This document shows, piece by piece, positions 24,985 through 32,925 of a stretch of DNA of 64,000 nt (within the stretch, counting starts at the first letter, position 1; every line of letters begins with the position of its first letter). Origin of the DNA: an uncultured Clostridia bacterium (GTDB lineage: Bacteria; Bacillota; Clostridia; Christensenellales; Aristaeellaceae); contig CAKTUU010000004.1 of the NCBI GenBank assembly GCA_934621505.1, positions 62,001-126,000 on the forward strand. The letters run 5' to 3'. Made by a program: the position numbers and the translations under genes. The notes beneath the pieces were generated by a model, which ran no database searches, was not told where the DNA came from, and saw nothing but the letters and a program-made list of their open reading frames with translations.

Positions 24985-26175
24985 TTATTGCTGACGTTCG
25001 TTCATGTTGGCGGTCAAGCTGTCCACAGCCGCCTGCATCTGCTCCAGCGATTGGGACAATGCCTCCAGACGGGCGACCATTTGCTGGCTGGAATCGTCCA
25101 CCGTGGTCAGGTTTTCCGCCCGGCGCTCCCGCTCCAGACGCAGTTCTGCGGCAATCAGCTGAATATTCTCCGCAATGTCCGCGCTGCCCTTACGAATATT
25201 CTCCGCGTCCCGGGCCAGGGCCTTGGAAATTTCCAGGGTGTTTTGCAAATTGCGCTGGGTCTGCATCTGGCCGTCGTTTACCGCGCGCATGGTGTCCCCC
25301 AGGGCGGTCAGCTGGCTGCCCAGGGATGCGTTCATCTGCCTGACAAACTGGCCCACAATGCGCTGCACCCCCTCCACCTGCTCGTGGGTTGCGCCCTGAA
25401 TAAAGGTATCCAGCGACTGGGTCAGCGGCTGCATGGCCCGGCCCACCGCCATTTCAATGGAAGCGGAAATCTGGCTGCCCACGTTTTCCGCCAGGCGGAC
25501 GGCGCGTGCGTCCTCATCCTGCTTCTGGCACATCAGCTGTACATCCGGCTGCAGGGGCCGGGGCATGGCCAGCTCATAAAAAGCGTCCTCAAAGCCGTCC
25601 AGGGCGCGGACGGCCCGGCCAATGGACATGCGGTTAAACATATTGAAGGTCAGGGAGCAGGCAATGCCCGCCACAGAGGTGGCAAAGGCAAAACGCATGC
25701 CGCTGAGCAGCGTGGGAATGCTGGTGATGGTGCCTTCCGCGGTAGAAAAGTCCAGACTGGTCAGACCCTGCATCAGGCCCATAAAGGTGCCCAAAATACC
25801 CAGCGACGTCAACAGGCCGGGAATCAGCTCCGCCAGCTGGGCGTGACCGGGCTTGTCAATGACGGTTTCCTCATTCAGGTAATCGCCGATATCGCAGGGA
25901 ATGCCCCGCAAATCCAGTTGGCCGGCGTTCAGCAGAAACTGCTGCCATTCCGGGCGCAGGGACCGGCCCAAAAAGCGGGGATCCCGCCAGGCGGGCCGCT
26001 CGCCCTTGGCCGTGGTTTTTTCCAGCTTTACCACAGCCCGGTTCAGCAGGGACGCGTTGCGCAGCAGGGGATAAATGCACTTGAACAAACCGGTAAGCGT
26101 AACCAGCGCAATGGCCGCGTACACCAGTATTTCCGAAGCGTTTGCCGTCAGGCGGCTGATCATGGTGGTATCCAT
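24985..26175 (-). CDS. MotA/TolQ/ExbB-family proton channel protein, ZorA-like with long cytoplasmic tail
   Basis: 396 residues. Helix 1 lies at about 15-38; helices 2 and 3 at 118-140 (IPGLLTSLGILGTFMGLM) and 157-182 (LLSGMRFAFATSVAGI) carry the MotA/TolQ/ExbB signature. The region after residue 200 is a predicted long helical or coiled tail of nearly 200 residues, as in ZorA and unlike TolQ or ExbB. AGGGAGG precedes the ATG at 26175; an upstream start at 26253 would run through the promoter. It is the first gene of a three-gene operon with the OmpA-domain protein and a small exported protein. A ZorAB-type motor or tension sensor is the best description; ZorC, ZorD and ZorE genes are absent. 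Confidence 0.8.
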   Translation of the reverse strand: MDTTMISRLTANASEILVYAAIALVTLTGLFKCIYPLLRNASLLNRAVVKLEKTTAKGERPAWRDPRFLGRSLRPEWQQFLLNAGQLDLRGIPCDIGDYLNEETVIDKPGHAQLAELIPGLLTSLGILGTFMGLMQGLTSLDFSTAEGTITSIPTLLSGMRFAFATSVAGIACSLTFNMFNRMSIGRAVRALDGFEDAFYELAMPRPLQPDVQLMCQKQDEDARAVRLAENVGSQISASIEMAVGRAMQPLTQSLDTFIQGATHEQVEGVQRIVGQFVRQMNASLGSQLTALGDTMRAVNDGQMQTQRNLQNTLEISKALARDAENIRKGSADIAENIQLIAAELRLERERRAENLTTVDDSSQQMVARLEALSQSLEQMQAAVDSLTANMNERQQ

Positions 26176-26219
26176 GGCGACCTCCCTAATGAAAAATAAT
26201 GTCGTAAAATTCCGATCAT

Positions 26220-26248
26220 ATTGTAACGCTTTTTTCATACTTTGTAAA
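26220..26248 (-). promoter_or_regulatory. Sigma-A promoter of the ZorAB-like operon
   Basis: Minus strand TTTACA (26243-26248), 17-bp spacer, TACAAT (26220-26225), 45 bp before the first gene. Confidence 0.7.
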
Positions 26249-26280
26249 CACATTTGGAACCAATACCCTGTAACAGATGA

Positions 26281-26308
26281 TTGACAATCCGTCAGGCCAT
26301 GCTATAAT
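26281..26308 (+). promoter_or_regulatory. Sigma-A promoter of the thiT riboswitch transcript
   Basis: Consensus TTGACA (26281-26286) and TATAAT (26303-26308), 16-bp spacer, directly before the TPP aptamer. Confidence 0.85.
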
Positions 26309-26323
26309 GCAAGTCGAACCAAC

Positions 26324-26408
26324 ACCGCTGGGGGCGCAGAAATGCTGAGATGGCTTCGGCCGGTCCCTTTGAACCTGATGTAGGCAATCCTACCGTAGGG
26401 AAGCGAGC
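26324..26408 (+). ncRNA. TPP riboswitch (thi-box) aptamer
   Basis: Conserved THI-element blocks occur in the right order: GGGGGCGC, CTGAGA (26345-26350), CCCTTTGAACCTGAT (26365-26379) and GTAGGGAAGC (26395-26404), closed by a CGCT/AGCG stem. It lies between a consensus promoter and an intrinsic terminator upstream of a thiamine transporter gene, so thiamine pyrophosphate should switch off thiT by termination. Confidence 0.95.
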
Positions 26409-26427
26409 ACAAAAGAGTAATCTTTCA

Positions 26428-26458
26428 ATGCCGCGCCCTTCCAGGCGCGGCATTTTTT
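26428..26458 (+). terminator. Riboswitch-controlled terminator before thiT
   Basis: ATGCCGCGCC and GGCGCGGCAT form a perfect 10-bp stem with a 6-nt loop followed by TTTTTT. It sits about 20 nt downstream of the aptamer and 38 nt before the start codon. Confidence 0.9.
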
Positions 26459-26495
26459 CATGCGGTGCGGTCACAGAAGGAAAGGAAGGATCCCC

Positions 26496-27164
26496 ATGAA
26501 ATTCAAACTGGATGAAATCAGCGTAACCAACTGGATTCTGCTGGGCGTACTGATTGTGCTGGCTGTGGTGCTGATGCTGTTTGCGCGCAAAAAACAGCAG
26601 TGGAACGCCAAAATGCTGGCCAGCGCCGCCATCTGCATCGCCCTTAGCTTTGTACTCAGCTACATTCGCCTGTTCAAGCTGCCCCAGGGTGGCAGCGTAA
26701 CCCCTGCCAGCCTGCTGCCCATCATCGCCTTCGCCTATGCCTACGGCGCTGTGCCGGGCCTGCTGGTGGGCTTTGCCTACGGCCTTCTGCAAATGATTCA
26801 GGACCCCTATATTGTGGGCGTTGTGCAGGCGCTGCTGGACTACCCGCTGGCCTTTGGCTGCATTGCGCTGGCCGGTCTGTGCCGCAGCATTCCCGCCCGC
26901 TGCCAGGGCCTGGCCAAAAAGAACCCCAACCTGCCCGACCTGTGCGGCTGGCTGGCCGCTCTGGCCCTGACGGGCGTGGGCCGTTTCATCTGCCATGTGC
27001 TCAGCGGCGTGGTATTCTTTGCGGAATACGCCGACGGCACGGGCCTGTCCCCCCTGGTCTACTCCCTGTCCTACAACTCCTTCGTATTTGTGGATTTGCT
27101 GATCTGCTTTGTGGTGGTGCTGTTCCCCCAGGTGCGCAAGGCGCTGGAACGGATGAGCAAATAA
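26496..27164 (+). CDS. thiT: Energy-coupled thiamine transporter ThiT
   Basis: A 222-residue membrane protein with about six helices, the ECF S-component for thiamine. The family signature is visible in ALSFVLSYIRLFKLPQGGSV (helix followed by the thiamine-binding PQGGS loop) and in GLLVGFAYGLLQMIQDPYI (Tyr and Gln/Asp lining the pocket). GGAAGGA lies 6-7 nt upstream of the ATG. It would work with a shared ECF energising module (EcfAA'T) encoded elsewhere. The TPP riboswitch immediately upstream independently supports the substrate. Confidence 0.92.
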   Translation: MKFKLDEISVTNWILLGVLIVLAVVLMLFARKKQQWNAKMLASAAICIALSFVLSYIRLFKLPQGGSVTPASLLPIIAFAYAYGAVPGLLVGFAYGLLQMIQDPYIVGVVQALLDYPLAFGCIALAGLCRSIPARCQGLAKKNPNLPDLCGWLAALALTGVGRFICHVLSGVVFFAEYADGTGLSPLVYSLSYNSFVFVDLLICFVVVLFPQVRKALERMSK

Positions 27165-27167
27165 ACC

Positions 27168-27211
27168 AAAACCGCCCTTCCCCACGGCTCGCAGGGAAGG
27201 GCGGTTTTTTT
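27168..27211. terminator. Bidirectional terminator between thiT and uppP
   Basis: AAAACCGCCCTTCC pairs with GGAAGGGCGGTTTT; TTTTTTT follows on the plus strand, and the A-rich left end gives a U-run for the minus-strand transcript. Confidence 0.85.
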
Positions 27212-27222
27212 GATGCGCTTTT

Positions 27223-28080
27223 TTAACCAAGCAAACCCTTCAGCAGGGCGGCCGCCTCCGAAACGGCGGGAGCCGGATCCGTCAGCACGCCGGTGGCCTG
27301 CAAAACAATGACTGCAATACCCAGCAGGGCCATATACAGCGCAAAGCCGTTCAAGGACGCCTTGCTGATGACCTTCATGAAGAAACGAATGGCCAGGTAA
27401 CCGCTGACGCCCGCCACCACCATGCCCACTAGAACCGCAGGCAAGTCGCTGCCAAAGGTCACGCCTTCCTGAATCGCGTCCTTACCCACGCTGAGCAGGC
27501 TGCCCACAATGGCCGGAGCGCTCATCATAAAGCTGAATTTGGCGGCGGTTTCCCGGTTCACCTTTGCGGCCACGCCGCCAAAGATGGTGCTGCCGCTGCG
27601 GCTGACGCCCGGCAGCATGCCCACCGCCTGCAGGCAGCCCATTACCAGCGCTTCCACAATACCTACCTGATCCTTTTCCACCCCGCGTGCCGCGTTGCGC
27701 CTGCTGATCCACTGGGTCAGCACCAGCAGCAGCGCCGTCACCAGAAAGAACACGCCCAAAAAGCGGTTGGTTCCTTCCACAGCGTCCAGCAAATCGCCAA
27801 ACACCACTTTCGCGGCCAGCGCTGGCAGGGAGGCGATAAACAGCAGCAGCAGGGTTTTGTTCTTGATGGGATGGGCGATCATCTGCACCCAATCCTTCCA
27901 GAACACCACGGCTACGGCAACCAGCGTGCCCACATGCAGCAGGATATCAAACAGCAACTGATTTGCCACATTCACCCCCAGCAGCGCCTGAAACAAATTC
28001 AGATGTCCGCTGGAGGAAATGGGCAAAAACTCGGCCAAGCCCTGTACCAGGCCCAAAAAGGCGGCGGTTAGCATATTCAT
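27223..28080 (-). CDS. uppP: Undecaprenyl-diphosphatase
   Basis: A 285-residue UppP/BacA protein, which recycles undecaprenyl pyrophosphate to the monophosphate carrier lipid for cell-wall synthesis. It has about eight helices. The active-site motifs are present: GLVQGLAEFLPISSSGHL near the N-terminus (catalytic Glu and Ser/His region) and PGVSRSGST in the middle. The ATG at 28080 has AAAGGAA about 10 nt upstream; a longer frame to 28182 has no ribosome-binding site and would run into the divergent promoter region. It is convergent with thiT and shares a terminator. Confidence 0.92.
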   Translation of the reverse strand: MNMLTAAFLGLVQGLAEFLPISSSGHLNLFQALLGVNVANQLLFDILLHVGTLVAVAVVFWKDWVQMIAHPIKNKTLLLLFIASLPALAAKVVFGDLLDAVEGTNRFLGVFFLVTALLLVLTQWISRRNAARGVEKDQVGIVEALVMGCLQAVGMLPGVSRSGSTIFGGVAAKVNRETAAKFSFMMSAPAIVGSLLSVGKDAIQEGVTFGSDLPAVLVGMVVAGVSGYLAIRFFMKVISKASLNGFALYMALLGIAVIVLQATGVLTDPAPAVSEAAALLKGLLG

Positions 28081-28176
28081 CAACAATCGTTCCTTTCCTT
28101 GGTCAATATCATTGGAAGTATACACCAAATCGAAACTTCTGTCCATCCAAAAGGGAGTTTTTACAACTGGCGGCCT

Positions 28177-28205
28177 TTTCAATCTATGCGTTTTTCCGGT
28201 ATAAT
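28177..28205 (+). promoter_or_regulatory. Promoter of the exported metallo-beta-lactamase-fold gene
   Basis: TTTCAA (28177-28182), 17-bp spacer, TATAAT (28200-28205); 18 bp upstream of the start codon. Confidence 0.55.
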
Positions 28206-28223
28206 AGAAGCGGGAGGTGCGCT

Positions 28224-29066
28224 ATGAAACGACTTGCTTTCTGGATCAGCCTTTTGCTTCTTCTGTGTCTGCTTCTTTCCGCGCCCGCGGCGGCGGACGG
28301 TCAGGTGCAGGCTCTGTTTCTTAACGTGGGCAAAGCGGACGCGGCGCTGCTGTTTGTTGACGACAGCCGTTTTTTGGTGGATACCGGGTCCAAGGACAGC
28401 TTTGACCAGCTGGAAAAGGCGCTTTCCGTTTATCAGATTACCCATTTGGACGGCGTGCTGATTTCCCACACGGACAAGGACCATGTGGGCGGCCTGAAAA
28501 AGCTGCTGAAAAGCGGCGTGCAGGTAGACGTTATTTATACGGGCGCTCTGCACAGCGAGGGCAGCGCGGCGGAGCATCCCGTGGCCAAGGCGGCCGAAAA
28601 ATACGGCGTGACATTGGTCTGGCTCAGCGCCGGGGATGCGTTTTCCATCGGGCAGACGCGCTTTCAGGTGCTGGGTCCCCTTGCCCAGGATGATGAGGAC
28701 GAAAACAACAATTCCCTGGTGGTGCGGGTGGAAACGCCTCAGGGCAGCCTGCTGTTCACCGGCGATATGGAAGCGTCGGAGGAACACGACCTGCTGTCCG
28801 CGGGGCTGATTGAAAGCGCGGACGTGCTGAAGGTGGCCCATCACGGCCGGGACGATACCACCAGCCGGGCCTTTGCCTTCGCGGTAAAGCCTCAGTGGGC
28901 GGTAATTTCCACCAGCAGCCAGCAGGAGCCCCGCTCGCCATCGGACAAGGTTATCGCTTACCTGCAAGGCGTTAAGGCCAACGTGGCCGTTACCCAGGAC
29001 GCGCAGGCCGGTATTCTGGTCACCCTTTCGGAGGGTACGGCCACCGCCGAAACCCTGGACTGGTAA
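28224..29066 (+). CDS. Exported metallo-beta-lactamase-fold hydrolase, ComEC C-domain-like
   Basis: 280 residues with a signal peptide (about 1-24, ending PAAADG, no lipobox). The mature part is a metallo-beta-lactamase fold: FLNVGKADAALL, then the metal-binding motif SHTDKDHVGGL, later SLLFTGDME and LKVAHHGRDDTTS. This arrangement matches the soluble domain of ComEC and stand-alone secreted homologues, often called competence-protein-like hydrolases. No ComEC membrane domain or DNA-uptake genes are nearby. Likely a secreted or surface metal-dependent phosphodiesterase or nuclease; the substrate is not known. GGGAGGTG precedes the ATG. Confidence 0.8.
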   Translation: MKRLAFWISLLLLLCLLLSAPAAADGQVQALFLNVGKADAALLFVDDSRFLVDTGSKDSFDQLEKALSVYQITHLDGVLISHTDKDHVGGLKKLLKSGVQVDVIYTGALHSEGSAAEHPVAKAAEKYGVTLVWLSAGDAFSIGQTRFQVLGPLAQDDEDENNNSLVVRVETPQGSLLFTGDMEASEEHDLLSAGLIESADVLKVAHHGRDDTTSRAFAFAVKPQWAVISTSSQQEPRSPSDKVIAYLQGVKANVAVTQDAQAGILVTLSEGTATAETLDW

Positions 29067-29100
29067 ACGCCGCACCCGGCAAACCGGCCCCACATACAAT

Positions 29101-29309
29101 GGCATGACGGAAAAATCCGCCATGCCGTAGAGCGTTGACAAACACCGGCTTGGTTGCCGCGCCCGCGAACATCGCTGCGTTGCTTCGCGGGAAAAGAGCT
29201 GTGGCACAAGGCTTGGGGGCGCTGCCCCTAAAACCCTGGCAGGAGGCAGTGCCTCCTGCACCTCCGGTTTTTCAACACACTGTGGCATGACGGAAACATC
29301 CGCCATGCC
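29101..29309. repeat. Repeat-rich spacer: near-identical 26-bp hairpins flanking GC-rich inverted repeats
   Basis: The 271-bp gap between two genes holds two 26-bp copies (29101-29126 and 29284-29309) that begin GGCATGACGGAAA and end TCCGCCATGCC, with one mismatch between copies; each can form a hairpin. Between them lie GGGG-GCGCTG-CCCC (around 29216-29229) and the near-perfect palindrome GCAGGAGGCA/TGCCTCCTGC (29239-29259). The block looks like a small non-coding dispersed element. No open reading frame with a ribosome-binding site is present in it. Confidence 0.6.
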
Positions 29310-29337
29310 TTTTGTATATGATAAGGAGGAAACGCGT

Positions 29338-29967
29338 ATGATGCATTCATCCTGCGGCTGCCGCCATTGCGACCGCCGGCCTCCCGACCGGTACCCGCCG
29401 CCCTGTCTGCCGCCAAATCCGCCCCCCTGCCCGCCGCCCCGTCCGCCAAAGCCCAGGCCCCGCATGGACAGCGTAATGCTGCAAAAGATTGTGGATTGCG
29501 AGCGGCGCAACCTGCCCTGCGTCCATGCCGATCTGGAGCTGGAGGGTCTGCCGGATTGCCAGCCTCGCAGTCTGGTCAGCGTGCGCCCCAGCGGCGCGCA
29601 GCCCTGGTGGAGCCAGATTCAAAGCCCGGCCTGCTCCCAGCAGAGCATGATCCGCATCTGCATCCCCGTATGCGCCCAGGTTTGCGGCGGCAACGGCCAG
29701 CAGGTCTGGGCCACCGGCACGCTTCATGTGGAAACCTGGGCGCCCCGGGCTTACGACCCTTCCTGCCGCCATATGCTGCTGATTCTGCCCTGTCTGCGCC
29801 TGCTGTGCGCGGACCCGGGCCCTAACGGCTGCATTTTCCAGGTGCAGGTACAGGTATCGCTGGAAATTTATGTGCTGCGCTACGAGCCATATCATCTGCG
29901 CCGCCCGGAGGGCGACTGTCCCGACCTGCCGCTGTATCCCCCGCCCATCCAGCCACGGGGCTGGTAA
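29338..29967 (+). CDS. Pro/Cys-rich protein of unknown function
   Basis: 209 residues. The first 42 residues are CGCRHC then an extended proline-rich tract (PPP repeats with Arg), and the rest is a probable beta-rich domain with about fourteen cysteines in total, for example CVHADLELEG, CIPVCAQVCGGNG, CLRLLC and the strand-forming VQVQVSLEIYVL. There is no signal peptide or membrane helix. I recognise no family; such Cys-rich proteins occur in spore coats and as metal-binding or disulfide-linked structures. AAGGAGG lies 8 nt upstream of the ATG. It is convergent with the radical SAM gene and ends at a shared hairpin. Coding is supported by the ribosome-binding site and by the terminator. Confidence 0.7.
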   Translation: MMHSSCGCRHCDRRPPDRYPPPCLPPNPPPCPPPRPPKPRPRMDSVMLQKIVDCERRNLPCVHADLELEGLPDCQPRSLVSVRPSGAQPWWSQIQSPACSQQSMIRICIPVCAQVCGGNGQQVWATGTLHVETWAPRAYDPSCRHMLLILPCLRLLCADPGPNGCIFQVQVQVSLEIYVLRYEPYHLRRPEGDCPDLPLYPPPIQPRGW

Positions 29968-29973
29968 ACAGTC

Positions 29974-30002
29974 GGCCGCGCAGACTTCCCATCTGCGCGG
30001 CC
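29974..30002. terminator. Hairpin between convergent Pro/Cys-rich and radical SAM genes
   Basis: Perfect 11-bp stem GGCCGCGCAGA/TCTGCGCGGCC with a 7-nt loop, followed by a short T-rich stretch (CCTTTGGATTT). Confidence 0.7.
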
Positions 30003-30018
30003 CTTTGGATTTATGAAG

Positions 30019-31143
30019 CTACAGCACCAAATCGCCGGGACGGTAGCCCTCGGGCAGTTCTTCCTCCTCCACAAAGGCGAAGCTGTCGTCTGACAGCACC
30101 GGCAGAAACGCCTCATAAGGCAGCCGGTCAAACTCGCAGCCATAGCTGCTGGCGCCAAACCAGCCGCCCTCATGAGCCCGCAAGTTCAGGTCCCGGGCAA
30201 ATTTGGTCATGTTGCAGCAGTCATGCACCACAACGGGCCAGTTTTCCTCGTCCGCCTGGCGCATCAGCCGCAGGGTCAGTTCATGGCTCCAAACCGGGGA
30301 CACATAGCCCCGGCGGCAGAGATACAGGTTTTCACCCCAGTAGTTGCCAAGGTTGTTGGGGTTCAGATGCAATTCCGCACAGTTGATAAAATCCAGACCC
30401 GTATCCAGAATTTTCTGTTTCTTGGCGGTCATGGCCCGATAGCATTCCGGGGTCATGGGGGTTTCAATTCCCACCAGCGGAATATGCCGTTTGGCCAGAG
30501 CGATGTTGTCAATCACCCCATCGGCGCAGCCGGAAGCCCCCAGATTGAACCGCAGTTCGTCCAGCCCGGCCTCCGCCAGCGCCCGCAAATTCCGCTCCGT
30601 CGCCAGGGTACCGTTGGTATACATATGCTGGTGAACGCCCGCTTCATGGAATTTGCGAATGATGCCGTAATATTTTTCAATTTCCATAAACGGCTCCAGG
30701 TATACATAGCTGATGCCAGTGGGCTTTTTTTGAATGGACAAAAGCAGGTCCATATCCTGCTCGTAAAACCGGGTGCCGCCAATTTCCCACAGGCCTTCGC
30801 CAATGGGCGGCTGGCAGTCCAGCGCGCCATAATCATAGCAGAATTTGCATTGCAGGTTGCACTTGTTGGTTTTGCGCACGGCGCTCAGCCCCGTGCCCAG
30901 CAGGCAGGACGCGCAGCCCCTGGGAAAGCGCTTTTCATCCCCCACATAACAGGTGCGTCCCTTCAACGTTTTCAGATGAGGAATCCGCTCCCGCAGCTGA
31001 CGCACACGCCGGTCCATCGCCGTTTCGATCTGGGCAAACACCGCCAGCGCAATCTCCTGCTGACGGGGCAGCAGATCCTCGTCCTCCGGCAGCTGGGCAA
31101 AAAAGGTGAACCAGTTCAGCGCGTCCTTTTTGGAAATTTTCAT
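30019..31143 (-). CDS. Radical SAM protein downstream of serine dehydratase genes
   Basis: 374 residues. The radical SAM cluster motif is CNLQCKFC (CxxxCxxC) at about residues 88-95. Just before it is GCASCLLG, an extra Cys pair. An S-adenosylmethionine-binding region follows (YVYLEPFMEIEKY, HMYTNGTLATE, LDELRFNLGAS). Additional Cys residues in the last third (NCAELHL, YLCRRGY, HDCCNM) could bind a second cluster, though a standard SPASM pattern is not obvious. The ATG has GGAGG upstream. It starts 13 bp after sdaAA and is probably in one operon with the serine dehydratase. The substrate is unknown; activating or repairing an Fe-S enzyme is one possibility. Confidence 0.8.
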   Translation of the reverse strand: MKISKKDALNWFTFFAQLPEDEDLLPRQQEIALAVFAQIETAMDRRVRQLRERIPHLKTLKGRTCYVGDEKRFPRGCASCLLGTGLSAVRKTNKCNLQCKFCYDYGALDCQPPIGEGLWEIGGTRFYEQDMDLLLSIQKKPTGISYVYLEPFMEIEKYYGIIRKFHEAGVHQHMYTNGTLATERNLRALAEAGLDELRFNLGASGCADGVIDNIALAKRHIPLVGIETPMTPECYRAMTAKKQKILDTGLDFINCAELHLNPNNLGNYWGENLYLCRRGYVSPVWSHELTLRLMRQADEENWPVVVHDCCNMTKFARDLNLRAHEGGWFGASSYGCEFDRLPYEAFLPVLSDDSFAFVEEEELPEGYRPGDLVL

Positions 31144-31156
31144 ACTGCTTCCTCCA

Positions 31157-32050
31157 TTATGGCTGTTCCCCATCGGGGCTGAAAATTCTGCGTGCCAGTT
31201 CCTGAGCGGTAGGCGTGGCCGCCAAACCGCCCTGAGCGGTTTCCCGCAGGGCGCAGGGCAGGCTTTCCCCTACCTCCCGCATGGCGGAAATCACCTCGTC
31301 CACGGGAATGACGCTGCAAATGCCCGCAAGGGCCATGTCCGCGGCGGTAATAGCGCACATCACGCCCCCCGCGTTGCGCTTGACGCAGGGCACCTCCACC
31401 AGGCCCGCCACCGGATCGCACACCAGCCCCAGCTGGTTTTTGATGGCCATGGCCACGGCGTTTGCCGCCATATCCGGCGTGCCGCCGCACAGTTCCACCA
31501 GCGCGGCGGCGGCCATGGCCGCGGCGCTTCCGCATTCCGCCTGACAGCCGCCCTCCGCGCCGCTGATGCTGGCCTGCCGGGCAATGACCATGCCGACGCC
31601 GCCCGCTGCCATCAGGGCCACGCAGGCTTGACGGCGGCTGACACCCCGCTTGTCCATCATGGTTAAAACGGCTCCGGGCAAAATGCCGCAGCTGCCCGCT
31701 GTGGGGCTGGCTACAATTTTGCCCATGGCGGCGTTGCATTCCGCCACAGACAGGGCGGTGGCCATGGCCTGGGCGCAAAAACCGCCCCCCAGGGGCTGAC
31801 CCTGCCGGGCATACTGCCCCATGCGCCACCCGTCGCCGCCGGTAAGCCCGCTTTGAGACCGTATGTCCCGCCGCCCGCCCTGGACGGCGGACTGCTCCAT
31901 CACACTCAGCTGGCGATCCATCATCTCCAGCATTTCTTCCTGTGTTTTGCTCATTTCCCGGGACTGGTCCTCCAGCACCACCTGTCCCAGGGACATGCCG
32001 CGGGCCTGCGCCTCCCGGGCCAGCGCCCGGACGGATGCATAATCCAGCAT
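31157..32050 (-). CDS. sdaAA: L-serine dehydratase (ammonia-lyase), alpha subunit
   Basis: 297 residues, the alpha chain of the two-subunit iron-sulfur serine dehydratase that makes pyruvate and ammonia from L-serine. Family motifs are present: SPTAGSCGILPG, AGGVGMVIARQASISGAEGGCQAECGSA (Cys ligands of the 4Fe-4S cluster) and the C-terminal GLVEVPCVKRNAGG (third Cys). AAGGAGG precedes the ATG. It lies 12 bp after the beta-subunit gene, with translation probably coupled. The cluster is oxygen-sensitive, consistent with an anaerobic host. Confidence 0.93.
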   Translation of the reverse strand: MLDYASVRALAREAQARGMSLGQVVLEDQSREMSKTQEEMLEMMDRQLSVMEQSAVQGGRRDIRSQSGLTGGDGWRMGQYARQGQPLGGGFCAQAMATALSVAECNAAMGKIVASPTAGSCGILPGAVLTMMDKRGVSRRQACVALMAAGGVGMVIARQASISGAEGGCQAECGSAAAMAAAALVELCGGTPDMAANAVAMAIKNQLGLVCDPVAGLVEVPCVKRNAGGVMCAITAADMALAGICSVIPVDEVISAMREVGESLPCALRETAQGGLAATPTAQELARRIFSPDGEQP

Positions 32051-32062
32051 GGCCGCGCCTCC

Positions 32063-32725
32063 TTACTCGTTCGCGTGCAGATAGACCACATGGCGCACGT
32101 TATCCAGCTGCCGCAGCTTTTGCAAAAGCTCACGGCTGATATCGTCGTCCACCTCGATGGTCATAATGGAGATATCGCCTCTGGTGGGCCGGGCCAGACG
32201 AAAATTGCCGATGTTCACATGCTCCTGCGCCAGGGCGTTGGTTACGTCGGCGATAACGCCGTAGGTATCCCGATGGGGAATGATCAGGGTGTTATATTGA
32301 CCGGTAAAGGCGCTTTCCAGCCCGTTCAAGCGGGTAATCAGAATATTGCCGCCGCCTACGGACGCACCCTCCACCTCCGCCCGGGTTCCATCATGAGCCC
32401 ACAGCTTGATTACCGCTGTATTGGGGTGGCATTTGGGCAGCTTTACCATACGAAAGCTGTATGCCAGCCCCTGCTGCCGGGCAATGTCCAGACTGTGGGG
32501 CAGGCGATCATCGTCCGGCTTCATGCCCAGAATGCCCGCGATCAGCGCCCGGTCCGTGCCGTGGCCCCGCCAGGTCTGGGCAAAGCTGCCCGCCAGGTCC
32601 ACCTCGGCGCGAACCGGCTCCCGGGCCAGAATTTTGCGCGCGATATACCCGATGCGCGCCGCCCCCGCCGTATGGCTGCTGGACGGACCAATCATCACCG
32701 GGCCGATGATATCAAAAACGTTCAT
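32063..32725 (-). CDS. sdaAB: L-serine dehydratase, beta subunit
   Basis: 220 residues. The N-terminal part has the family signature FDIIGPVMIGPSSSHTAGA, and the last 70 residues form an ACT domain (GDISIMTIEVDDDISRELL), which senses amino acids in this enzyme family. AAGAGGAAG lies 6 nt upstream of the ATG at 32725; a longer reading to 32812 would overlap the promoter. It is the first gene of the sdaAB-sdaAA-radical SAM transcript and is divergent from a GntR/UTRA regulator with 200 bp between start codons. Confidence 0.93.
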   Translation of the reverse strand: MNVFDIIGPVMIGPSSSHTAGAARIGYIARKILAREPVRAEVDLAGSFAQTWRGHGTDRALIAGILGMKPDDDRLPHSLDIARQQGLAYSFRMVKLPKCHPNTAVIKLWAHDGTRAEVEGASVGGGNILITRLNGLESAFTGQYNTLIIPHRDTYGVIADVTNALAQEHVNIGNFRLARPTRGDISIMTIEVDDDISRELLQKLRQLDNVRHVVYLHANE

Positions 32726-32783
32726 AGCCGACTTCCTCTTACTCTTGCGGGCCGCCGCCCGCTGCTTACGCTGATCCCTGTAG

Positions 32784-32812
32784 AGGATACCAAGGTTTGC
32801 CGGGTTTGTCAA
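32784..32812 (-). promoter_or_regulatory. Sigma-A promoter of sdaAB-sdaAA
   Basis: Minus strand TTGACA (32807-32812), 17-bp spacer, TATCCT (32784-32789), 59 bp before sdaAB. Confidence 0.7.
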
Positions 32813-32836
32813 TGCAACAAAATTGCGCGTAAAGCG

Positions 32837-32865
32837 TTGACACAGGGCGCTTTTTATGATAAAAT
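32837..32865 (+). promoter_or_regulatory. Sigma-A promoter of the GntR-SIS-GKRP-like-PfkB operon
   Basis: TTGACA (32837-32842), 17-bp spacer, TAAAAT (32860-32865). The stretch that follows (32866-32901) is AT-rich and would suit an operator for the regulator's own control. Confidence 0.75.
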
Positions 32866-32925
32866 TTGTTATGACAATATGTTATTATAAAAAAATACGT
32901 TTTGATACCACAGGAGATGAATCTC

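Noticed and set aside
23427..26175. A complete Zorya anti-phage system
   Set aside because: Only ZorA- and ZorB-like genes are present. ZorC, the ZorD helicase/nuclease and ZorE are absent on both sides (chromate transporter genes and thiT instead).
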